Shown in pieces: positions 11,549-22,800 of a stretch of 64,000 nucleotides of DNA; the stretch's first letter is position 1; the number at the start of each line of letters is the position of its first letter. The notes under the pieces were generated by a model. The model searched no databases. It saw only the letters and a list, made by a program, of their open reading frames with translations, and was not told where the DNA came from. This stretch comes from Megaleporinus macrocephalus (taxonomy: Eukaryota > Chordata > Actinopteri > Characiformes > Anostomidae). Both the position numbers and the translations under genes were made by a program. Location of the stretch: positions 9,028,148-9,092,147 of the forward strand of contig CM038726.1 in NCBI GenBank assembly GCA_021613375.1, read 5' to 3'.

Positions 11549-14500
11549 GTAAGTTAAACTTCCAGAAGCTACAAAAGGTTTTTACTGTGAACATCATTAA
11601 ATTATTTTCTATCAGAGATTTTATTTTTATTGTGGAGACACACGACCTACAGGTATTAATGTGTGTGTGTTTCTACACAGATCAGTTTCAACTCTCTGGA
11701 CCGCGTGGTGGAGATAGACAGTCTGGCTCTGCGGTCACTCTCTACTGTCACCTGTCTCCTGAAATCAGTGCTGTTACCATGGAGATCAGGTGGTTTAAGG
11801 AGACGGACTGTGTTTGTCTGTATAAGAACAGGCAGGTGACAGAGGGGAGGGGCTACGAGGGCAGAGTGAGTCTGATCACTCAGGAGCTGCAGAGAGGAAA
11901 CGTCTCCTTGCAGATCAGAGACTGCAGAGAGTCAGATACAGGACATTATCTGTGTCAGGTCATCAACGGAGACACAAGAGAGGAGTGTTCAGTAAGAGTA
12001 GATCCGAGTAAGTATTCAGAAGTTCACTGTACATAAACTCAATGTCATTATCAGAGTCTGATCTCAGAACAGTTTTATATAAAAAATGTAAATAAATAAG
12101 TTCTCCAGTTTGTAGAACTAGTGATGATATTTACACTAAATGTACAGATTGATCTTAATAAACTCCAGAAAGTCTGTCTCTGTTTCAGGGCTGATATATT
12201 TGATGTCTTGTTTCTGCATAATTACTAGTTTATTAATGAACTTTACTGTAAATTGTTATCAGTTATTTCTGTAAGTGTTGAGTTTCTGCTGTAGGTTTAT
12301 ACTTTAACTGTTTAGCTGAACATCTTCATGAAGCTGTACTGAAAGCATTGAGTGACAGTTCAGTAGTGAAGGATGAAAAAGGACAGTACAGATGAGAAAA
12401 GGAGATTTCTGATAAGGAGATAAAGAGATTCTGAACTTTTCTAATTGTAAATGATGTTGTGGATGTTTTTATCTAACATTGTCTCTTTCTGTTGTTTAAA
12501 CAGGTGGTTGGGTAAGTAAATGATATTTCCTCCTCCTACTGACAGCTGATACTCACATACACCACATTTTAAAATAACAGTTTTATTTAATGATCATGTG
12601 ATGAACAAAGTCTCTGATCACAGAATGAAGGTTATTGATCTCCATCTCCCTCCTTCCTTCCCACAATGCACCTGTACATAATCCCACTGCACTGCAGAAA
12701 TGTAGAGACAGTGAAGTTCACTGATGAGAAACACACACAACACATACAAGCAGTCTGGACTCTGTTAGGCAGAGTTCTAGCAGTTCTAGCTAAGTTCTAG
12801 ACACATTCTGGCCGAGTCTTAGCCCAATCTTAGCCATCATAGAGTTCTGTCAGTGGTCTAGCAGTGTTGTAGCAGAGTTTTAACAGAGTTCTAGCTATGT
12901 TCTAGCCGGGTTCTAGCAGAGTTTTAACAGCGTTCTAGCCGGGTTCTAGCAGAGTTTTAACAGTGTTCTAGCCAAGTTCTGCCTGAGTTCTAGCAGACTT
13001 TTTTAACACAGTTCTAACAGAATTCTAGCAGAGTTTTAACCAAGTTCTAGCAGAGTCCTAGCAGAGTTCTAGCCGGGTTCTATCAGAGTTTTAACAGAGT
13101 CCTAGTCGAGTTCTGGCTGAGTTCTAGCTGAGTTTATCAGAGTTCTAGCCGAGTTCTAGCACAGTCCCAGCAGGGTTCTAGCCAGGTTCTAACAGAGTTT
13201 TGACAGTGTTCCAGCCAAGCTCTGGCTGAGTTCTAGCAGACTTTTTACACAGTTCTAACCAAGTTCTAGCAGAGTTTTAACAGAATTCTAGCAGAGTTTC
13301 AATAGTTCTAGCAGAGTTTTAACAGAGTTGTAGCAGTGTTTTAAAAGATTTCTAGCAGAGTTTTAACCAAGTTCTAGCAGAGTCCTAGCAGAGTCCTAGT
13401 TGAGTTCTGAATTTTATTGCTCTGCTAACCGAGTCTCAACAGAGTTAAAGCAGAGTTCTAGCCGACTTCTAACTGAGTTTAACAGAGTTCTAGCCGAGTT
13501 CTAGCAGAGTCCTAGACGAGTTCTAGGCGAGTTCTAGCAGATAATGTATGTCATATGATTATAAATTATGGGTTCATTTAAACACTGAAAGGTTTCTGGT
13601 GAATGTATTTCTGACTCATCACTGCTGAAACTGATAGACTCAGTTATATCTGAGACTCTTTTACTGAATGACTGTAACTCTAAAAAGCAGTGAGTGAAAA
13701 TCTCACACTGTCTCCAGTTTATACTCAGAAATCTGCTCACTTTAATCTTCTCTCTGAGTTTCTTGGAGGAACAGGCTGGTAGTTTAGTGGATGGAGTAGA
13801 GTGTGAGTTGTGCTGTGTGTGTTTTGTGATTGGTTGTTTGGCTGAATGGTTAAGTTACTCGTCTCCTGTGTGAGAGAGTGAAGTTCAGTCAGCACAGAGA
13901 AGAACTTCTAGTGGTTTGTACTGGTAATGTAATGGTGTCTCTCTGGTGATGTGTGTGAGGTCATTTAATCTGATCTGTCATCAAAGACTGACAGACCGAC
14001 AGAAAAAGAATCAGACAGACAGACAGACATAGAGAGAATCAGACAGACAGACCGAGAAAATCAGACAGACAGAAACAGACAGACAGAGATACAGACAGAC
14101 AGAGATACAGACAGACAGAGATACAGAAAGACAGACGGACAGACAGAGAGAGAATCAGACAGACAGACAGAGGGACAGAGAGGAGACAAAATTACAGTAA
14201 ATAATATTAAAATTACTGAAATAAAAATCTGAAATATGAGGTTCAGTCTGTATCAGATCCTCATAAAGAAAAGAAACTCTACAAACAGTGCAGTGTTTTC
14301 TACATACACTGTGTTGTTAAATCTCCAGCTTTACTGATATTTACATCTAATAATTCACTTATGATTCCATACATGAAACATTCACTACATATTATTTTCT
14401 TCACAGCGGCGTCTACTGGAGCGTGAGTATAAATCAGTCACAAATCTGATCTTCACACTTATACACACCATTAATAACACTGTTACCCCATTAATAACAC

Positions 14501-17500
14501 TGTTACCTCATTCACACACACACACACACACACACACAAAGACACACATACACACACACATACATACACACACATACATACACACACACCTCATTTATAC
14601 ACTGATACTGACACACCATTAATAACACTGTTACCTCATTCACACACACATACACACACACACACACACACACATACACACATACATTTACATTTTACAT
14701 TTACATTTATGGCATTTAGCAGCCACTATTATCCAGAGCGACTTACAAAAGTGCTTAGTGTTCGGTTAGAGTATGAATCTCTTTCTAGTACAAACAGGAT
14801 TAAGTCCAAGGGCTCGAGGTGCGGTTCGACTTTTGACCATTGCCATAAGGTCAGGAGGAGCTGCTCCATTCTTGGCTTTGTAGGCATCAGAACTTTAAAC
14901 TGAATGTGAGCAGCTACAGGAAGCCAGTGAAGGGAGCGCAGCAGTGGTGTGACATGAGTGTACTTGGGAAGATTAAAGACGAGCCGTGCTGCTGCATTCT
15001 GGATCAGTTGTAAGGGCCTGATGGCCTGCAGAGGAAGACCAGCCAGGAGTGAGTTGCAGTAGTCCAGCCTTAAAATGATAAGAGACTGGACGAGCACCTG
15101 TGAGGCCTCCTGAGAGAGAAAGGGTCGGATGCGTCTGATGTTGTGGAGAATGTATCTGCATGACCGGGTCAGGTTCGTAATATGAGTTGAGAACGATAAC
15201 TGGTCTTCCAGAGTCACCCCAAGGCTTCTTCAGACAGAACAATTAGAGTTCCCGAATGAGATGGCAAGATCCTGCTGAGGACCTGTAGTTCCAGGGATGA
15301 ACAGCAGCTCAGTCTTGCTGGGATTGAGCTTCAGATGATGAGCTGTCATCCATGAAGAGATGTCGGTCAGACATGCAGAGATACGACTGCAAACCTGAGT
15401 ATCAGACTGTGGGAAGGAAAGCATTAGTTGAGTGTCATCAGCATAGCAGTGGTAAGAGAAACCATGAGAGGTAATTACATTACCAAGAGAACGGGTGTAG
15501 AGTGAAAAGAGGAGAGGACCTAGCACTGAGCCTTGGGGGACACCAGTAAGGAGCCTGCAAGGAGCAGATGTAGACTCTCTCCATGTTACCTGGTACGACC
15601 GCCCCTCTAGATAGGACTCCAACCACTTCCATGCAGAGCCCGCGATTCCCAGGTCAGCGAGGACGGATAGAAGGATCTTCACCATGTCGAAAGCTGCAGA
15701 GAGGTCCAGAAGGATCAGAACCGATGACAGTTTGGATGATCTTGCAGTCTGGAGCTCCTCAGTCACCGCTATGAGGGCTGTTTCTGTTGAGTGCACTGGT
15801 TTGAAGACGGACTGGTTGGGGTCCTGGAGCAGGTTCTGGGTGAGAAAGAGAGACAGTTGGTTATAAGTCAAGTCAAGTCAAGTCAAGTGGGTTTTATTGT
15901 CATTTCAACTACATACAGAGTACACAGTGAAACGAAACAACGTTCCTCCAGGACCATGGTGCAACATAGACAGTGTATACAAGACACAAGTGCAACACAA
16001 ACAAACAAGTGCGGACAGACAACACAACACAGTACAGACAGAGAATAATAAATAATTGCTGGTAGTGCAAATTGTGCAATGTGTAATAAATAGAGTCCAG
16101 TGAGGTAGTAAAGTTATCAGTGCAATGCTTTGTGCAAAAATGCTTCCCTTTTTTTTTCTAGGGTAAATGGTTGGAGAGAGAGAGAGAGTGTACATGTACC
16201 AGAAGATATCAGTTCAGACGTTGAGTTGTGTTGAGAAGTCTGATGGCTTGGGGGAAGAAGCTGTTGCAGAGTCTGGTCGTGTTGGACCGGATGCTGCGGT
16301 ACCTTCTTCCTGATGGCAGGAGGGAGAACAGTCTGTGTGAAGGGTGGGTGGGGTCATCCACAATGCTGGTTGCTTTGCGGATGCAGCGGGTGGTGTAAAT
16401 GTCCAAGACGGAGGGGAGAGAGACTCCGATGATCCTCTCAGCTGTCCTCACAATGCGTTGGAGGGACTTGCAGTCAGAGGCTGTGCAGGTCCCAAACCAG
16501 GCAGTGATGCAGCTGCTTAGGATGCTCTCTATGGTTCCCCTATAGAAGAGGGTGAGGATGGGTGGAGGGAGACGGGCCTTTCTCAGCTTCTGGAGGAAGT
16601 AGAGACGCTGCTGGGCTTTCTTGGCTGTAGAGCTGGTGTTCAGGAACCAGGTGAGGTTCTCCGCTAGGTGGACACCAAGGAACTTGGTGCTCTTAACGAT
16701 CTCCACAGAGGAGCCGTTAATGTTAACCGGAGAGTGGACCGGTCTTGATTTCCTGAAGTCAACAACCATTTCCTTGGTCTTCTCTACATTCCAGTGAAGG
16801 TTGTTGACTGTACACCAGTCTGTCAGCTGCTGTACCTCCTCCCTGTATGCTGACTCGTCGCCTTTGCTGATGAGACCCAGCACAGTTGTATCATCGGCGA
16901 ACTTTATGATGCTGTTAGAACTGTGTTTCGCAACACAGTCATGAGTCAGCAGGGTGAACAACAGAGGACTCAGTACACTGCCCTGGGGTGCCCCAGTGTT
17001 CATGGTGATGGTGCTGGGGCTGCTGTTCCCGAACCGGACTAACTGGGGCCTCCCTGTCAGGAAGTCCAGGATCCAGTTGCATAGGGGGGTGTTGAGGCCC
17101 AGCAGGCTTAACTTCCTGGTGAGATTCTGTGGGATGATGGTGTTGAATGCTGAACTAAAGTCTATGAACAGCATTCTGACGTAGGTGTCCTTCTTCTCCA
17201 GGTGGGTAAGGGAGAGATGAAGGGTGGTGGTGATGGCATCGTCCGTGGAGCGGTTGGGTCTTGATGTTCCTCATGACTAGCCTCTCAAAGCACTTCATGA
17301 TGATGGGCGTGAGAGCTACGGGACGGTAGTCATTGAGGCAGGACACCGTGGACTTCTTTGGCACGGGGATGATGGTGGTGGTCTTGAGGCACGTTGGGAC
17401 AGTGGAGCTGCGCAGGGAGATGTTGAAGATGTCCGTGAGAACATCTGTCAACTGGTCTGCACACTCTCTGAGCACTCTGCCAGGGATGTTGTCTGGTCCT

Positions 17501-18498
17501 GCAGCTTTCCGTGGGTTGACTCTGCGCAGAGTTTTCCTCACGTCCACTGCAGTCAGGCACAACACCTGCTCGTCTGGCTTGGGTGTGATCTTGCTCACCA
17601 ACGTGTTGTTCTGTGCCTCAAACCGTGCATAAAAGTCGTTTAGGGCATCGGGGAGGAAGGCATCACTGTCACAGGACGGTGGCATTGTCCTGTAGTGTGT
17701 GATTTCCTGGATGCCCTGCCACATACGCCGCGTGTCACCCGTGTCCTTGAAGTGGTTGTGGATTCTCTGGGCGTGTGCGCGCTTTGCCTCTCGGATGGCT
17801 TGTGACAATTTGGCTCTTGCTTTCCTTAGGGCCGCCTTGTCACCCACTCTGAAGGCCGAGTCGCGGGTCCTCAGTAGCGCACGCACCTCAGGAGTCATCC
17901 ACGGCTTCTGGTTTGGGCGTATGGTCATGGTCTTGGAGACAGTGACATCATCAATACACTTGCTGATGTAGCCAGTGACTGATGCTGTGTACTCCTCCAA
18001 GTTAACAGAGTCACCTTCAGTCGCAGCCTCCCTGAACATGTCCCATGCAGTGCACTCAAAACAGTCCTGAAGGGCAGAGATGCTCCTGCCGGCCAGGTTT
18101 TCACCGGCTTCTGAACTGGTCTGGAGCGTCTGATGAGGGGTGTGTAAGCTGGAGTCAGATACACAGACATGTGGTCCGAGAACGCGAGGTGGGGGCGGGG
18201 CTCCGCCCGGTACGCGCTGGGTATGTTCGTGTAAACAAGGTCCAACGCATTCGCTCCTCTCGTGGCAAAGTCCACATGCTGATGGAATTTAGGGAGGACT
18301 AGAGGGGGGTTTGAGAAGAGAGAAAATACTAAGGAGCTTGCATGGATCAGATGATGATACTTCCATTTTCTCCTTGTAGAAGGATGACTTGGCAGCAGTA
18401 ACCTCCGTTGAGAACACACCTCATCTACACACTGATACTGACACAACATTAATAACACTGTTACCTCAATCATACACACACACATACACATACACACT

Positions 18499-18541
<43 letters not shown>

Positions 18542-18550
18542 ATACACACT

Positions 18551-18585
<35 letters not shown>

Positions 18586-19844
18586 CTTATCTTCATTATT
18601 AACAAAGTTTAATACATAATTAATTATTAATGTTTAATATATTAATTAATAAACTGTTACTGCATAATTACTAGTTTATTAATGAACTTTTACACTTTAA
18701 CTGTTTAGCTGAACATCTTCATGAAGCTGTACTGAAAGCATTAAGTGACAGTTCAGTAGTGAAGGATGAAAAAGGACAGTACAGATGAGAAAAGGAGATT
18801 TCTGATAAGGAGATAAAGAGATTCGGAACTTTTCTAATTGTAAATGATGTTGTGGATGTTTTTATCTAACATTGTCTCTTTCTGTTGTTTAAACAGGTCG
18901 TGTGGTAAGTAAATGATATTTCCTCCTCCTACTGACAGCTGATACTCACATACACCACATTTTAAAATAACAGTTTTATTTAATGATCATGTGATGAACA
19001 AAGTCTCTGATCACAGAATGAAGGTTATTGATCTCCATCTCCCTCCTTCCTTCCCACAATGCACCTGTACATAATCCCACTGCACTGCAGAAATGTAGAG
19101 ACAGTGAAGTTCACTGATGAGAAACACGCACAACACATAAAAGCAGTCTGGACTCTGTTAGGCAGAGTTCTAGCAGTTCTAGCTAAGTTCTAGACACATT
19201 CTAGCCGAGTCTTAGTCCAATCTTAACCTTATTTCTAGAGTTCTGTCAGTGTTCTAGCAGAGTACATGCAGAGTTCTAGAAGTGTTCTGGCAGAGTCCTA
19301 GCAAAGTTCTAGCAGTGCTAGCTGAATTCTAGCTGAGTTCTAGCCGAGTCCTAGACGAGTTCTAGCAGATAATGTATGTCATATGATTCTAAATGATGGG
19401 TTCATTTAAACACTGAAAGGTTTCTGGTGAATGTATTTCTGACTCATCACTGCTGAAACTGATAGACTCAGTTATATCTGAGACTCTTTTACTGAATGAC
19501 TGTAACTCTAAAAAGCAGTGAGTGAAAATCTCACACTGTCTCCAGTTTATACTCAGAAATCTGCTCACTTTAATCTTCTCTCTGAGTTTCTTGGAGGAAC
19601 AGGCTGGTAGTTTAGTGGATGGAGTAGAGTGTGAGTTGTGCTGTGTGTGTTTTGTGATTGGTTGTTTGGCTGAATGGTTAAGTTACTCGTCTCCTGTGTG
19701 AGAGAGTGAAGTTCAGTCAGCACAGAGAAGAACTTCTAGTGGTTTGTACTGGTAATGTAATGGTGTCTCTCTGGTGATGTGTGTGAGGTCATTTAATCTG
19801 TTCTGTCATCAAAGACAGACAGACAGACAGACAGACAGAGAGGC

Positions 19845-19883
<39 letters not shown>

Positions 19884-22800
19884 GAGGACACAGATAAAAT
19901 TACAGTAAATAAAATTAAAATTACTGAAATATAAATCTGAAATATATGGTTCAGTCTGTATCAGATTCTCATAAAGAAAAGAAACTCTACAAACAGTGCA
20001 GTGTTTTCTACATTCACTGTGTTGTTAAATCTCCAGCTTTACTGATATTTACATCTAATAATTCACTTATGATTCCATACATGAAACATTCACTTCATAT
20101 TATTCTCTTCACAGGAGCTTCTACTGTCACGTGAGTATAAATCAGTGTGTAATGTGTGTGTTTAGATGAGCGGTGAGTATAAATCAGTGTGTAATTTGTG
20201 TGTTTAGATGAGTGGTGAGTATAAATTAGTGTGTAATGTGTGTATTTAGATGAGTGGTGAGTATAAATCAGTGTGTAATTTGTGTATTTAGATGAGTGTG
20301 AGTGTAAATCAGTGTGTAATGTGTGTGTTTAGATGAGTGTGAGTATAAATTAGTTTGCAATGTGTGTGTTTACACGCATTTTCTGAAAGCATGCCTCATA
20401 CTCTCAGAACTCTACACACAAATCAAAAAACACACACACAATGGGCAGAACCACTCAGTTCTCCTGCAAAATAAAACTTTACATTCAAAACAATGTTCTC
20501 TCTTCTCACAATGCTACTTTGTTTTCAGATGACACACACAAATCATCATATGAACAGATTTTTAAAAGGACCAGTTGAACACTGATGTGCTCAGCATAAA
20601 ACACTATGATGAATGGAAGACACTTCTACATTCACCATAATGCTGTTTTTTCTTCAGTGTTACAATCAATACAGACATACAGACATACAGTAAGTGTGTT
20701 GCAAACTATTTTAGAATTTTATTTTATACTCTGAACACACAAATACATGGTAACAAATATATTGTATTTTTCCCACAAAACAATGTAAACCAAACCAAGT
20801 TGCACATACAGTGGTCTACATAAAAAAAACGAATTTACTGTTTCATGGTAAAAAAAAAAAACTATGCTGCATCCCCTCTTTTGTTTCAGTCTGGCCACCG
20901 CACCTCATCCACATCACAAGCAATGTGAGAGTCTTTCATCTTTTTGTGAGGTTGAATCTAACCTCATCAAATAAGATGAACTGGTTTGCCACTGCAGCCA
21001 CTTCTAGCTTAAGAAATCAATACATGACAATATCAGAAATAGACATGGAGTGATCACTATTGTGAAGCACAATTATGATTACAATACGTATATGTAAATG
21101 GATTAGGGAACAATTTATACAGTGTTGAGAGTTTGCATCAATTGTGGGATTGTATAGGACATACATAGTCATGTCACAATTCCTTGACACAATTCTTTGA
21201 CTCTTTCTGGATTGCATTCCAATGGCACCCTGTAGACCTGCTTCATCCTCAGATTATTTCTGCGCAAGACATGGTCCAGCGTTGGTAAGCTCACCCTACC
21301 AACCCAACCTATCTCTTTTTTTTTTTTTTTTTTCTTTGTATTTGCTGTAATGTTATGGTGTTATTTTCTAGGGCCATGTTCATGATTTCAGTTTCCTGTT
21401 CAGGAGACAGAAGATGTTCCTGTCTACCTTGTGTTGCTAATCTTTCAGTTCTGCAATACAAAGAGTAAAATACTGTAAATACTGTGTAGGAATACAAAGC
21501 ATGAATACATTACTTGAAATACTTGAAACATACTTTATTTTTACAGTCCTACTGAACAGTCCACAGGCAGTACTGTACTACTGTACTCATTGAGTACTGT
21601 ATTGATGTGCAGTATCAGTAACAGTGTACCTGCTCAAATTTGGCTGTACTCGTTGCCCAGCCTCCCTCATTGTTAGACCATGGCAAAGTGGCTCAGATCT
21701 CATCAGAGATTACAGTCCTTGGCCTTCCTCGTCCTCCCCATCCTCCTCCTCTTACTCTCACTCCTATGGCTCTGCCTCTGTTTCCAATGTTGGTATCCAT
21801 TGCTCCAAAACAGAAGAGCTTAAAGTTCTGATTGCTAATTGTAAACCTATGTGACATGTGTTTGCTCATGTGATGAGTCAGTGTGCATAGTAGGGCAATT
21901 AACTTTAGGGTTATGAATAATAGTGTGTTCCTTGTGAAAACAAGTGATTTTCTTCATGAAAATTGTGTGTAGTGTTTTGAAAATAGTGTATTTGTGCGTT
22001 AACACTGTAAAACTGTAACTACATTATTTCTTCATTAATCAGTATTACAGTTTTTCTTGATTGTTTACGCACAAATACTGGTACTTGAAACACAATAACC
22101 ACAACAACTCATGCACCAACCCCCTGAACCAATTCTGCTAAACTACAAGCACAGTTCCTGCTTTACACTCAAACTACAGTTCTAAAACACACTATTTTCA
22201 AAACACTACACACAATTTTCATGAAGAAAATCTCTTGTGTTCACAGGAAACACACTATTATTCATAACCCTAAAGTTAATTGCCCTACTATGCACAGTGA
22301 CTCATCACATGAGCAAACACCTGTCACATAGGTTTACAATTAGCAATCAGAACTTTAAGCTCTTCTGTTTTGGAGCAATGGAAGCCAACATTGGAAACAG
22401 AGGCAGAGCCATGGGAGTGAGAGTAAGAGGAGGAGGATGGGGAGGACGAGGAAGGCCAAGGACCGTAATCTCTGTTGAGATCTGAGCCACTCTGCCATGG
22501 TCTAACAATGAGGGAGGCTGGGCAAAGAGTACAGCCAAATTTGAGCAGGTACACTGTTACTGATACTGCATATCAATACAGTACTCAATGAGTACAGTAG
22601 TACAGTACTGCCTGTGGACTGTTCTGTAGGACTGTAAAAATAAAGTGTCTTTCAAGTATTTGGGAAATGTATTCATGCTTTGTATTCCTACGCAGTATTT
22701 ACAGTATTTTACTCTTTGTATTGCAGAACTGAAAGATTAGCAACACAAGGTGGACAGGAACGTCTTCTGTCTCCAAAGAAAAATAATAGAAAGCAATGAG

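Larger units (their letters stand above)
12215..14440 (+). repeat. Tandem intron/micro-exon duplication, copy 1 (partner 18658-20148)
   Basis: From CTGCATAATTACTAGTTTAT to just past the exon at 14407, this segment aligns almost base for base with 18658-20148. The main differences are the length of the GTTCTAGC minisatellite (about 780 bp here, about 215 bp in copy 2) and of the GACA tract. Each copy carries one 8-nt and one 16-nt micro-exon. Confidence 0.93.
18658..20148 (+). repeat. Tandem intron/micro-exon duplication, copy 2 (partner 12215-14440)
   Basis: Near-identical to copy 1, including the acceptor context CTGTTGTTTAAACAG, the tRNA-like segment and the micro-exon splice sites. It lacks most of the GTTCTAGC array. 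Confidence 0.93.

Noticed and set aside
12775..13545. Possible CRISPR-like array of GTTCTAGC repeats
   Set aside because: Units are degenerate, spacers are not unique or uniform, and the setting is a vertebrate intron.
13839..13890. tRNA gene
   Set aside because: A and B box-like strings exist but no acceptor-stem or arm pairing can be drawn.
18389..18619. 76-codon frame rich in His-Thr
   Set aside because: It comes from the CA/CATA microsatellite; no motif and no splice context.
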